Shown: positions 8,144-16,838 of the stretch, one piece after another
Numbering within the stretch: the stretch's first letter is position 1
Layout: each line of letters opens with the position of its first letter
Assembly (NCBI RefSeq): GCF_001662075.1
Contig: NZ_LYPL01000008.1
Span: 186,001-250,000, forward strand
Direction: 5' to 3'
Origin: Rhizobium bangladeshense
GTDB taxonomy: Bacteria; Pseudomonadota; Alphaproteobacteria; Rhizobiales; Rhizobiaceae
DNA: 64,000 nt
Translations under genes and position numbers: made by a program
The notes under the pieces: generated by a model
The model's database searches: none
Told to the model about the DNA's origin: nothing
Seen by the model: the letters and a program-made list of their open reading frames with translations, nothing else

Positions 8144-8662
8144 TTAGTGCGAGCGTTCAATGTAGCGATTTACGATGTCCTTGACTTCGCTTGAACGGAA
8201 CCCCGGAACCCATCTGTGCGGTATCGCGACGGTCCTTTCAAGAGGCTGCCGCTTGCGCAGTTGTTCAAGTATTTCCGGATCAGCATCCTTGCGCACAGTC
8301 AGATAGATCAGCCCCGCCCACCAGGCCCGGGGCATATCAACACGCTCGATCATTGACCAAGGGATGAGCTTCGGCAGCTTTTGACCCGTGATGCCGTGGG
8401 GTCCGATTACCATCAAGGGCTTCGTGAAATCCGCCTGCCGGGCCTTTACCGCAACATAAACGATGACGCCGAGGAACAGGATCGCGAACAGGCCCTCTCC
8501 GATACCACTCGTGGGTCTGCTCATTTCGATCTGCCCAAGGGAGACAAGTGAGAGGCAGACGCAAAGGAACATGAAGAGGTATCTGACGCTTCCTCGCAAG
8601 ACGAGAATTGGATGGGTGGCGTTTGGGTCGCGGTCGGTGGCGGGAGAATGTTCATCGGTCAT
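8144..8662 (-). CDS. Conserved membrane protein of unknown function (possibly STM3941-like)
   Basis: Protein of 172 aa. After a polar start there are two adjacent membrane helices (about 27-45 and 50-68). A soluble C-terminal domain follows, with a PH-like strand pattern (PLMVIGPHGITG...IPWSMIERVDM...GLIYLTVRK) and an end reading GFRSSEVKDIVNRYIERSH. This two-helix plus PH-like layout is seen in small STM3941-type proteins; that assignment is tentative. Its tail is convergent with the small lipoprotein gene. Confidence 0.6.
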   Translation of the reverse strand: MTDEHSPATDRDPNATHPILVLRGSVRYLFMFLCVCLSLVSLGQIEMSRPTSGIGEGLFAILFLGVIVYVAVKARQADFTKPLMVIGPHGITGQKLPKLIPWSMIERVDMPRAWWAGLIYLTVRKDADPEILEQLRKRQPLERTVAIPHRWVPGFRSSEVKDIVNRYIERSH

Positions 8663-8811
8663 CTGTTGAATTCAACTCTCCACGTAAGTAATTCCGCCCG
8701 CACTTTAACTGTGTAGAGCGCGGCCCTTGGTTACAAGCATCTACCGGAAAATCGTTACGAACACCTGCAAGCGTGATAGACAATCGAGATAGTGCTCTAG
8801 GAAAGACGCTC

Positions 8812-9951
8812 ATGCGGTATTTTCGGTCAGGGCCGCGTCGGCTTCACACCCAGGAGATGGGCGGTCCGCGCGCCAAAACGGTGGGTCTGAGGTCGGGCGA
8901 GATCGCTGACCGGAATATTCGCGTCATCCTGGAAGCGATCCGCCGGCACGGGCCACTGACGCGCACCGAGCTTGGGCACCACAGCGGGCTGACCGGGCCC
9001 GGCATAACCAATATTCTGCGGCGGCTGGCGGAGGAGAAGCTCGTCACCTCGAACCGCCGCATCGGGCTTGGCGGCGGCGCGACGGCGATGGAATTTGCGC
9101 TGCGGCCGGAAGGCGCCTTTTCGGTCGGCGTCAAGCTTCGCGAACGGCGCGGCGAGATCGTGCTCGTCGATCTGAGCGGCCAGGTGCATGAGCGGGCCTA
9201 TTTCGAGGTGGACCGGGCTGAAAGGGTTCAGCTAGTGCATGCAGCCGCTCGCGACATGGTCAACCGGCACGCCGTCCTGCCGGTCATCGGGCTCGGCATC
9301 GCCGCCAACGACTGGACGGAGGACGAGAGCGACGCAATTGCCGCAATGTCGACGATTGCGCGGCCCTATGTCGAGAACGAGTGCACGGCGGGCCTTCTTG
9401 CCGAGCGGACGATCGGCAGTGCCCTGCCGGAGGGCGGGCTCGCAATGATCATCATCGACGAGGACGTACAGGCGGGCTTCCTCATCCGCGGCGTTCCTTA
9501 CTCCGGCGTGCACGGACGGGCGGGCAGCATCGGCGAAATGCTGACCGGGCCCGACAATGTCCAGCTCAACACCGTCGTCGGCTTCCGCTCGCTACGCGCG
9601 CGCATCGGCGAAGAGGATTTCGCCCGGCTGATGAAGGGCGAGGAATTCGCCTGTCCCTTGCTGTCGCAATGGATCCGCGAGGCGGCAGGCCATCTGCTCG
9701 ATCCGATCATCGCCATGGCCGGTTTCTTCGCCCCGAGCACCGTCATGGTCGGCGGAGACCTGCCGCAGGGGGTGATCGAGGCGCTGATACACCAGCTTTC
9801 CATCGAGCGGCGCGATACGTCGACGCGACCGATCATCACGCCGTGGATTTCGCCGATGCGGCCGGCAAGCTTCAGCGGCGGCGGCGTGGCGCTCGGTGCG
9901 GCGCTGCTGCCCTTCCTCAACACGCTGCTGCTGCCGCCGGCCTCGGCCTAA
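8812..9951 (+). CDS. ROK family transcriptional regulator (first of two)
   Basis: About 379 aa. Winged HTH at about residues 28-85 (NIRVILEAIRRHGPLTRTELGHHSGLTGPGITNILRRL) followed by a ROK sugar-kinase-fold domain. The ATP-binding and zinc motifs of true kinases are degraded: no DxGGT, and the usual CxCGxxGC cysteine cluster is absent, so it is a regulator rather than a kinase. ATG 8812 has AGGAAAG 7 bp upstream; GTG 8773 in the same frame is possible but has no ribosome site. Its TAA overlaps the TAG of the convergent dehydrogenase. It probably controls the sugar system around 9948-17900. Confidence 0.8.
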   Translation: MRYFRSGPRRLHTQEMGGPRAKTVGLRSGEIADRNIRVILEAIRRHGPLTRTELGHHSGLTGPGITNILRRLAEEKLVTSNRRIGLGGGATAMEFALRPEGAFSVGVKLRERRGEIVLVDLSGQVHERAYFEVDRAERVQLVHAAARDMVNRHAVLPVIGLGIAANDWTEDESDAIAAMSTIARPYVENECTAGLLAERTIGSALPEGGLAMIIIDEDVQAGFLIRGVPYSGVHGRAGSIGEMLTGPDNVQLNTVVGFRSLRARIGEEDFARLMKGEEFACPLLSQWIREAAGHLLDPIIAMAGFFAPSTVMVGGDLPQGVIEALIHQLSIERRDTSTRPIITPWISPMRPASFSGGGVALGAALLPFLNTLLLPPASA

Positions 9952-10994
9952 GTGAGCGCCTCGTCCTTGTGGCTGAGGTCTGAGGCCAGCGCCTTGTCGA
10001 GCACCTTCTGGATATTCGCCGCGCGGCGGAAGGACGGTTCCTGCGTCTTGCCCGCCCGCACCGCCTGGACAAAACGCTGATAGTTGGTCTCGACGGGATC
10101 GAAGGGCACGTCGCGCCAGGTTGCCGTGTGCACATCCTCGCCGAGGCAGGCGCGCAGGGTCGACTTGCCGGTGTCATAGATCATCTCGACCGAGCCGGTT
10201 TCGCCATAGACCCGGAGGCGCAGCTGATCCATCTGGCCGGCGGCGGTGCGCGTTGCCTGGATCGTGCCGATCGCGCCATTGGTGAAATCAACATTCATCG
10301 TGAAGCTGTCATTGGCATCGAGATCGTACTCGCCGATCTTATGGCCCGGCGCCTTGTCGAAGGTCTTCAGCCGGGCGAAGACATGGGCGACGTCGAGGTC
10401 GGAGCCGTAGGAAGCGAAATCGACGATGTGGATGCCGATATCGCCGAGCGCGCCGTTCGAGCCGTGCCTCTTGCTCAGCCGCCACAGCCATTTGCTTTCG
10501 CTCTTCCAATCGCCCCAGTGGCGGCCGACCAGCCAGCTTTGCAGGTGCGACGCCTCGACATGGCGCACCGCGCCGATCTCGCCGGCGAGCACCATCTGCC
10601 GGCCTTTCTGCAGCGCCGGCGAGTTGCGGTAGGTGAAGTTGACCATGCCGACCTTGCCCGCCCGCTCGATCGCCTCGGTCATTTCCATGGCTTTCGCCGC
10701 GTCGGTGGCGAGCGGCTTTTCGCAGAAGACATGCTTGCCGGCGGCAATCGCCTGCAGCGTCGTCGGGTGGTGGATGCTGTCGGGCGTGACATTGGCGACC
10801 GCATCGAACTCGCCCCAGGCAAGCGCATCCTCGAGCGAGAGGAAATGATTGGCGATGCCATGTTCGGTGCAGAAGGCCGCGAGCCTTTCCGGAACGACAT
10901 CGACACCGCCGACGACGCTGACGCCTTCGATCGCCTTGAAGCGTGCGGCGTGCTGGTTGGCCATGCCGCCGGTGCCGAGAATGAGTAAACGCAT
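9948..10994 (-). CDS. Gfo/Idh/MocA family oxidoreductase
   Basis: Protein of 348 aa. N-terminal Rossmann domain (LLILGTGGMANQHAARF) and the family-typical EKPLATDAAKAMEMTEA near residue 95, whose Lys is the usual catalytic residue. The C-terminal alpha/beta domain carries the substrate (HIVDFASYGSDLD region). These enzymes use NAD(P) to oxidise or reduce sugars and inositols. ATG 10994 has GGAGG 5 bp upstream; a GTG 12 bp earlier is less likely. The gene lies between a ROK regulator and a sugar ABC operon, and a TIM-barrel isomerase is encoded at 15962, a common pairing in polyol or keto-sugar catabolism. Confidence 0.85.
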   Translation of the reverse strand: MRLLILGTGGMANQHAARFKAIEGVSVVGGVDVVPERLAAFCTEHGIANHFLSLEDALAWGEFDAVANVTPDSIHHPTTLQAIAAGKHVFCEKPLATDAAKAMEMTEAIERAGKVGMVNFTYRNSPALQKGRQMVLAGEIGAVRHVEASHLQSWLVGRHWGDWKSESKWLWRLSKRHGSNGALGDIGIHIVDFASYGSDLDVAHVFARLKTFDKAPGHKIGEYDLDANDSFTMNVDFTNGAIGTIQATRTAAGQMDQLRLRVYGETGSVEMIYDTGKSTLRACLGEDVHTATWRDVPFDPVETNYQRFVQAVRAGKTQEPSFRRAANIQKVLDKALASDLSHKDEALT

Positions 10995-11240
10995 CTTCTC
11001 CTCCACAGAGTTGGTTTCCGGCTGCCGCCGGGCAAAAACCGCCGCTTACGGTCACGGTCATCCGCGATCGCTCGGGCTCTTCCTCGGGAAAATTGCGCGG
11101 TGGATGCGCCGCGCGTCCAGGAGAGACGCTCCATCACCTCGATCCGGCGCATCACCTCGCGAAGTCGACTCGATTTTCGTCGGCGGCGCGCTAGCTGGTG
11201 TTGAATGTCGCCAGCATCTTGATCCTCCCAAAGCTCTGGC

Positions 11241-11268
11241 TTGACATCAAATCAAAGTAACTTAATCT
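11241..11268 (+). promoter_or_regulatory. Putative sigma-70 promoter of the sugar ABC operon
   Basis: TTGACA at 11241-11246, a 16-nt spacer, then TAATCT at 11263-11268, about 80 bp before the ATG at 11347. The stretch is unusually AT-rich for this replicon and includes TAAT-N3-ATTA, a possible operator for one of the ROK proteins. The rest of 10995-11346 shows no gene. Confidence 0.5.
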
Positions 11269-11346
11269 AATTAATGCAGCACGGAAATGAGGAGAGGTCA
11301 ACTGACCGCCAGGCTGTAATCGTTCAAAATGGGGAGGAGACCCATC

Positions 11347-12645
11347 ATGAAGAGCGCGACCGTCAGCGCATTGGCGCTGAGCACTATCTTATTTTCAGCA
11401 TCCGCCATTTTTGCCCAGGAACTTGCCACCAAAGACCGGATCGGCCTTGCCGATGCGGCCAAAACCCTCGTCGTCCGCCTGACCAACGACAGCCCGAACA
11501 ATTCCGACCCCGCCATTGCGGAGGGCTATCAGAAACTGTTCGTCGAATTCATCAAGAAGCATCCCGAATGGAAAATGCAGATGCAGTTCATGTCCTCCGA
11601 CATCGGCACCGAACAGGCCAAGATGTTGGAGCAGGCCAAGGCCGGCAATGCGCCGGATTGCGCCGCCGTCGACTCCTTCGTGCTGTCGCAGTTCATGGTC
11701 AACAAGGTGCTGGCCGATTTCACCCCCTACTTCTCCAAGGAAGAAGTGGACGATCTCTTCCCCTTTATCCGCGCCGGCATCACCGACAAGGACCAGACGG
11801 TGCGCGCCTGGTGGTGGGATACGGACCTTCGCGTGCTCTACCGCAACAAATCGATTGTAGCAGATGCGCCTGAGACCTGGGACGACCTGAAGAAGGCCGC
11901 CCTTACCTCCACCAAGGAAGGCATGGAAGGCGTGCTCTTCAATGGCGGGCGCTGGGAAGGCACGACCTTCGACTGGCTCGCCAATTACTGGGCGCTCGGC
12001 GGCAAGCTCGTCGACGACAGCGGCAAGCCGGTGTTCGGCGAAGGCGAGAACAAGGAGAAATTCCTGAAGGCGCTGAACTACTTCAAGGATCTCGTCGATT
12101 CCGGCGCGGCTCCCAAACGCGTCAGCACCATCGCCAATTACGACGACATGAACGCTGCGGCGGCAGCCGGCACAACCGCCCTCTTCATCGGCGGCAACTG
12201 GCAATATGCGCAGCTGAAGACGACGCTGGAGGAAGACGAGTTCGCCAACTGGACCTTCTCGCCGATCCCCGGCCCGACGGCCGATCAGCGCTCCACCGGC
12301 ACCGGCGGCTGGACGATTGCCTCCTTCAGCAAGGACAAGGAGAAGATCGAGATGTGCGCCAACCTCGCCCGCGAGGTCTATATGGGCCCGGCCAACGCGC
12401 TGCAGCAGCAGCTGCCGACCCGCAAATCGCTGTTCGACAAATACGAGGTCTTCTCCACTGAAGCCAACAAGACCTTCGCTCAGGCTCTGGTCAACGGCCA
12501 GGCCCGCCCCGGCGTGCCGATCTATCCTGAAATATCGAACCAGATCCAGATCATGATGGGGGACGTGCTTTCGGGCACGAAGAAGCCGGAAGAAGCCCTG
12601 GATGCCGCATTCAGCGCGGCGATGGAGGCTTACAAGCGTCTGTGA
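11347..12645 (+). CDS. ABC sugar transporter, periplasmic substrate-binding protein (family 1)
   Basis: Protein of 432 aa. Sec signal peptide: MKSATVSALALSTILFSASAIFAQ, shown here in parts, with a cleavage after AFA-like SAIFA. The mature protein has the family 1 extracellular solute-binding fold: LVVRLTNDSPNN, an aromatic-rich binding cleft (AWWWDTDLRVLYRNK about residues 139-153) and the GTGGWTIASFSKD motif near 320 that is typical of sugar binders. Start ATG 11347 has GGAGGAG upstream; an earlier in-frame start (11329) would spoil the signal peptide. First gene of the importer operon; the substrate is unknown. Confidence 0.88.
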   Translation: MKSATVSALALSTILFSASAIFAQELATKDRIGLADAAKTLVVRLTNDSPNNSDPAIAEGYQKLFVEFIKKHPEWKMQMQFMSSDIGTEQAKMLEQAKAGNAPDCAAVDSFVLSQFMVNKVLADFTPYFSKEEVDDLFPFIRAGITDKDQTVRAWWWDTDLRVLYRNKSIVADAPETWDDLKKAALTSTKEGMEGVLFNGGRWEGTTFDWLANYWALGGKLVDDSGKPVFGEGENKEKFLKALNYFKDLVDSGAAPKRVSTIANYDDMNAAAAAGTTALFIGGNWQYAQLKTTLEEDEFANWTFSPIPGPTADQRSTGTGGWTIASFSKDKEKIEMCANLAREVYMGPANALQQQLPTRKSLFDKYEVFSTEANKTFAQALVNGQARPGVPIYPEISNQIQIMMGDVLSGTKKPEEALDAAFSAAMEAYKRL

Positions 12646-12663
12646 TGTTGCTAGCCGCGGCCA

Positions 12664-12800
12664 GCCCCTCATCCGGCTGCCGCCACCTTCTCCCCGTAAA
12701 CGGGGCGAAGGGACAAGCCGCGACCTCTCCGTCCCTCGCCAGCGCCTCGCAGGGCACGTCCCCTCTCCCCGTTTACGGGGAGAGGGCTAGGGTGAGGGGC
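12664..12800. repeat. RIME-type intergenic repeat
   Basis: 137-bp palindromic element with terminal inverted repeats GCCCCTCA/TGAGGGGC and two internal dyads built on CTCCCCGTAAACGGGG and CTCCCCGTTTACGGGGAG. This matches the rhizobium-specific intergenic mosaic element (RIME1) recalled from Rhizobium genomes. It sits between the binding-protein and permease genes, where its hairpins could stabilise or attenuate the mRNA. Confidence 0.8.
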
Positions 12801-12868
12801 AGCTTCTGAGCGCGACAGCGCCTGTCAGCAGGCGCCGTCGACAGTGCCAAATCAGGACAGAGAAGCCA

Positions 12869-13798
12869 ATGAGCCCTATTGCCATCGAGGCCGACAGCCC
12901 GCCTCAAAGCAGAACGTTCATGCGCCGGTTCGCCGGTGCGCCGCTGCCCTGGATCATGCCCGTGATCATCGTCATCGGCATATTCTATCTCTACCCCGTC
13001 ATCGATGTTTTCCGGCTTTCCTTCACCAATGCGACGCTGATCGGCGACAATCAGGACTATACGCTGGGCTCGATCACCAATGCGTTGAGCTCGCCGCAGC
13101 TGCCCGACATTTTATGGGCCACCCTCATCTTCGTCGGCGGCAGCGTCATCGGCCAGCAGATCCTCGGCCTTGCCGTCGCCGTCACCGTCATTCGCGGCGA
13201 AAAGCGCGGCCTGTTCGGCACGACGATCCTGAGAACGACGGCGCTCGTCGCCTGGGTCGTGCCCGGCATTGCCGGCGGCATCATCTGGCAGATGCTGTTT
13301 TCCGAAGCGCCCTACGGCGCGCTGAATAGCATTCTGAGGCTGATGCACATGCCGACCGTTGCCTGGCTTTCGGATCCCGCTATCGCGCCATGGTCGACGC
13401 TGATCTCCAACATCTGGCGCGGCACGGCCTTTTCCATGGTCGTCATGTATGCGGCGCTGAAGGCGATCGATCCCTCGCTTTATGAAGCCGCCGAGGTCGA
13501 CGGCGCGACCGCCTCGCAGCAGTTCTTCTTCGTCACGCTGCCGCAGTTGCGCGCCGCCATCCTCGTCAACATGATCCTGATCACCATCCAGACGGTGAAC
13601 ACCTTCGATGCGATCATCACGCTGACCGGCGGCGGTCCCGGGCGGGCGACCGAGGTCATCTCGCTCTACGTCTTCAACATCGTCTTCCGGAACTACGATC
13701 TCTCCGGCGGCAGCGTGCTCTCCGTGCTGATGCTGGTCATCAGCCTCGGGCTCGCCTTCGTCTATGCGTCGTTCCTGCCGAAGGAGGAAGAGCAATGA
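12869..13798 (+). CDS. ABC sugar transporter permease (MalF type)
   Basis: Protein of 309 aa with six membrane helices. The EAA loop, the cytoplasmic contact with the ATPase, is at about residues 205-224 (LYEAAEVDGATASQQFFFVT, with conserved EAA---G). The start is in the form PWIMPVIIVIGIFYLYPVIDVFRLSF, typical of MalF/UgpA-type subunits. Its stop overlaps the next ATG (ATGA), so it is co-translated with the second permease. It would form the heterodimeric channel of the importer with 13795-14637. Confidence 0.88.
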   Translation: MSPIAIEADSPPQSRTFMRRFAGAPLPWIMPVIIVIGIFYLYPVIDVFRLSFTNATLIGDNQDYTLGSITNALSSPQLPDILWATLIFVGGSVIGQQILGLAVAVTVIRGEKRGLFGTTILRTTALVAWVVPGIAGGIIWQMLFSEAPYGALNSILRLMHMPTVAWLSDPAIAPWSTLISNIWRGTAFSMVVMYAALKAIDPSLYEAAEVDGATASQQFFFVTLPQLRAAILVNMILITIQTVNTFDAIITLTGGGPGRATEVISLYVFNIVFRNYDLSGGSVLSVLMLVISLGLAFVYASFLPKEEEQ

Positions 13799-14637
13799 GC
13801 CAACGCACCGGAAGCCGGCTCGGCGATGCCATGAGCTATCTCTTCATGCTGGCGATGTTCATCTTCTTCGCCGGCCCCCTCACCTATCTCCTGTCGATGG
13901 CGATGCGCGACAAGCGCGAGATCTATCGCGGCGCGGCGCGCTATATTCCCGACAATCCCACCATCCAGAACTTCATCACGGTTCTCAACAACAGCTATTT
14001 CCCGATCTATCTCTGGAATGGCCTCAAGCTCGCGGCGCTCAGCGGCTTCGGCGTGCTGATCGTGGCGCTGCCAGCGGCCTACGCCTTTTCCCGCTTCAAT
14101 TTCCGCGGCAAGGGCCTGTCGATGATGGGGCTGCTGCTTTTCCAGATGATCTCGCCGCTCGTCATCATGGTGCCGCTCTACCGCTACATGAACCGGCTCG
14201 GAATGCTGGATACGCATTTTGCCGTCGTCATGGTCTATATCGCGCTCGGTGTTCCGCTGGCGACCTGGCTGTTGAAAAGCACGGTCGACGGCATTCCGCG
14301 CAGCCTCGACGAGGCGGCGATGATCGACGGCTGCAACCGGTTCTCGGTCTTCTGGCGGATCATTCTGCCCCTGTCGGCGCCGGGCATCGCTTCCGTCTTC
14401 ATCATCACCGTCATTGCCGGCTGGTCGCAATTCCTGGTGCCTTTCCTGCTGCTCACCAAAAATGACCTGATGCCGATCGGCGTTGGGATCTTTAACTTCC
14501 GCGGCATGCAGACCGACTCGTCCATCCAGCTGCTTGCCGCCGCCTGCCTGATCTCGGTCGTTCCGGCGATCGTAGCCTTCCTGTCGCTGCAGAGGCTGAT
14601 CCTCGGCGCGATGACCAGCGGCGCGGTGAAGGGATGA
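13795..14637 (+). CDS. ABC sugar transporter permease (MalG type)
   Basis: Protein of 280 aa with six membrane helices and an EAA loop at about 172-191 (SLDEAAMIDGCNRFSVFWRI). The N-terminal KREIYRG segment and NF..VLNNSYFPIYLWNGL are typical of MalG-type subunits, as is the C-terminal AMTSGAVKG. Overlaps the preceding permease by 4 bp. Confidence 0.88.
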   Translation: MSQRTGSRLGDAMSYLFMLAMFIFFAGPLTYLLSMAMRDKREIYRGAARYIPDNPTIQNFITVLNNSYFPIYLWNGLKLAALSGFGVLIVALPAAYAFSRFNFRGKGLSMMGLLLFQMISPLVIMVPLYRYMNRLGMLDTHFAVVMVYIALGVPLATWLLKSTVDGIPRSLDEAAMIDGCNRFSVFWRIILPLSAPGIASVFIITVIAGWSQFLVPFLLLTKNDLMPIGVGIFNFRGMQTDSSIQLLAAACLISVVPAIVAFLSLQRLILGAMTSGAVKG

Positions 14638-14680
14638 GACGGTCTGCTTCATTCTTCACGCGTGAGGAAGGATCGAACGC

Positions 14681-15919
14681 ATGAACCAGACACTCGGCAC
14701 CAGGCTCTCCCCGGATCTGACGGGGGCCAATGTCGAAGATGCGGGCGAGCACAACAGGGCCGTCGTCCTCCGCTGCATCCACCGCCAGGCGCCGATATCG
14801 CGGGCCGAAATCGCGCGGCGCACCGGTTTTACCAAGCCGGCCATCGCCCGCATCGTCGACCGCCTGCTCGACGAAGGCCTGATCATGGAAGCCCGTCGGC
14901 GACATGGCCTCCGGGGCCAGCCGGCGATCGAGCTGGAGATCAACCCGGATGCCTCTTACGCGATCGGCGTCAATATCGACCGCGACCATCTGACGATCCT
15001 CGCCGTCGATGCCGTTGGCAACGTGCGAGCCCGCGTACATCACGAAAAACGCTTCATCCTGCCCGGCGAATTCATGCAGCTGACATCGGATGCGATCTCG
15101 CATTTTCAGCGCAGCCGGCTGATCGACGATGCGCGCCTTTGCGGCATTGGCCTTGCGGTGCCGGATTGGCTGGGCGAAATCTCGCTGCTCGGCAAGCCGG
15201 ATGCCTATCAGGAATGGACCGAATTCGATGTGCGCGCCGCCCTCGAGAACCTGACGCCACATCCCGTCTTCATCGAGAACGAAGCCAATGCCGCAGCCCT
15301 TGCCGAGCTCGATTACGGCCTCGGCGCCGAAAGCAGCAGCTTCTTCTATATCGCCGTCAATGCCTGCCCGGGCGGCGGCCTGGTGCTTGACGGCAACGGC
15401 CATCGCGGCGCCATGGGCCTTAGCGGCGAGATCGGCTGGCTGCCGATCGCCGATGGCCGCGACGGCAAGGGCCAGAAGGTCCAGCTTCTCGGCGAGATCT
15501 TCTCGCTGTTCTTCCTCTATGATTTCCTGGCCAAACACGGCATCGAGGTAAGCGTTCCCCAGGACCTGCTGACGCTCGACGCACATGGAAGGCGTCTCGT
15601 TTCGCAGTGGCTGAAGGAAATGAGCGCGCATCTGGCGGTCGCCGTCAAACATATCGCCATGATCGTCGATCCCGACGCCGTGCTCGTCGGCGGCAGGCTG
15701 CCGATCCGCATCGTCGATGAATTGCTGCGTTATGTGCACGAGCATCTCGATGCCGGGGATAGCAACCTTCCCTCGCTGCATCGGGCCTCGATCGGCGAGG
15801 ACGCCTCGGCGATCGGCGCGGCCGCCATGCCGATGGCGGCGGCGCTGATGCTCGCATCGGCGGATGTGGCGCAGCGCACGCGCTCGCCGCTGAAAAACAT
15901 GGATCGGCTGAACAGTTGA
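14681..15919 (+). CDS. ROK family transcriptional regulator (second of two)
   Basis: Protein of 412 aa. HTH at about residues 20-75 (NRAVVLRCIHRQAPISRAEIARRTGFTKPAIARIVDRLL), followed by a complete ROK domain with AIGVNIDRDHLTILAVD and ENEANAAALAELDYG (about 203-217). The zinc-binding CxCGxxGC pattern is absent, as expected for a regulator that has lost kinase activity. It lies inside the importer operon 43 bp after the permease, with GAGGAAGG before the ATG. Two ROK genes flanking one transporter suggests that two signals are read, or that one copy is a duplicate. Confidence 0.85.
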   Translation: MNQTLGTRLSPDLTGANVEDAGEHNRAVVLRCIHRQAPISRAEIARRTGFTKPAIARIVDRLLDEGLIMEARRRHGLRGQPAIELEINPDASYAIGVNIDRDHLTILAVDAVGNVRARVHHEKRFILPGEFMQLTSDAISHFQRSRLIDDARLCGIGLAVPDWLGEISLLGKPDAYQEWTEFDVRAALENLTPHPVFIENEANAAALAELDYGLGAESSSFFYIAVNACPGGGLVLDGNGHRGAMGLSGEIGWLPIADGRDGKGQKVQLLGEIFSLFFLYDFLAKHGIEVSVPQDLLTLDAHGRRLVSQWLKEMSAHLAVAVKHIAMIVDPDAVLVGGRLPIRIVDELLRYVHEHLDAGDSNLPSLHRASIGEDASAIGAAAMPMAAALMLASADVAQRTRSPLKNMDRLNS

Positions 15920-15961
15920 AACGGCCGCAAGGCCCCCGGATTTTGATGAGGATCGGAGGAT

Positions 15962-16816
15962 ATGGTGAAGATCGGCTTCTATACCTCGACATTCAATGAC
16001 CGCCCGCTGGAGGAAGTGGTGGATTTCGGCGCCTCGGCCGGTTTCGACGCCATCGAGATCGATGTCGGCCATATCAAGACGCCGGACCGGGTGGCGGACG
16101 CCGTCGCGCTTGCGAGGCACCGCGGCCTCTTCGTCTCCTCGATCACCTATTTCGGCAACCAGCTCGATGCCGATCGCGACAAGCGCCGCGAGCTCAGGGC
16201 GAGGACGGCGGAGTTCGCCCAGGCGATCGGCGAGACCGGCGTGCCGATCTTCGTGATCTTCCCGGGCCGGGACGACAGCGCCAACGATGAGGCCAATTAT
16301 GACGACTTCGCCGACTTCGCGAACGGTCTGATCGCCGAGACGCGGTCCTCCGGCCTCACCTTCGCGATCGAAAACTGGCCGGGACCGAAAGACAATTTCA
16401 TCGGCACGACGCCGAAGGGCTGGCAGGAGCTTTTCGCCAGAATCCCGGATCGCCGCTTCGGGCTGGAATTTGATCCCTCGCACTTCATCCGCATCGGCGT
16501 CGATCCCTACCGGGCGATGGAGGCGGTGAAGGATCGCATCGCCATCCTGCATGCCAAGGATACGGCGATCGACAAGGAGGCGCTGCAGGCGATCGGCTAT
16601 CACGGCAGGGGCTGGTGGCAATACAAGCTGCCGGGGCTCGGCCTGCTCGACTGGCCGCGTTTCCTCAGCCAGGCCCGCGGCCATGGTTTCGATGGCACAC
16701 TCTCGATCGAGCATGAGGATGCCGCCTATGGCTGGCCGGGCAAGGATCTCCATGCGCGCAAGGAAGGCGAGCGCCTTGGCCTCGATTTTCTCAAAAGCGT
16801 CTTGAACGGACTTTGA
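15962..16816 (+). CDS. Sugar phosphate isomerase/epimerase (TIM barrel, AP endonuclease 2 family)
   Basis: Protein of 284 aa with the metal-binding residues of the family: Glu in AIEIDV (about 33), Glu in AIENWPG (about 136), Asp and His in EFDPSHF (about 173-176), His in LHAKD (about 197) and the final Glu in LSIEHEDA (about 244). Members interconvert keto-sugars or inosose-type compounds. GGAGG lies just before the ATG. It is co-transcribed with the importer and likely acts with the Gfo/Idh/MocA dehydrogenase on the imported substrate. Confidence 0.85.
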   Translation: MVKIGFYTSTFNDRPLEEVVDFGASAGFDAIEIDVGHIKTPDRVADAVALARHRGLFVSSITYFGNQLDADRDKRRELRARTAEFAQAIGETGVPIFVIFPGRDDSANDEANYDDFADFANGLIAETRSSGLTFAIENWPGPKDNFIGTTPKGWQELFARIPDRRFGLEFDPSHFIRIGVDPYRAMEAVKDRIAILHAKDTAIDKEALQAIGYHGRGWWQYKLPGLGLLDWPRFLSQARGHGFDGTLSIEHEDAAYGWPGKDLHARKEGERLGLDFLKSVLNGL

Positions 16817-16838
16817 CGGCGAATTCTGGAGGAGTTTC

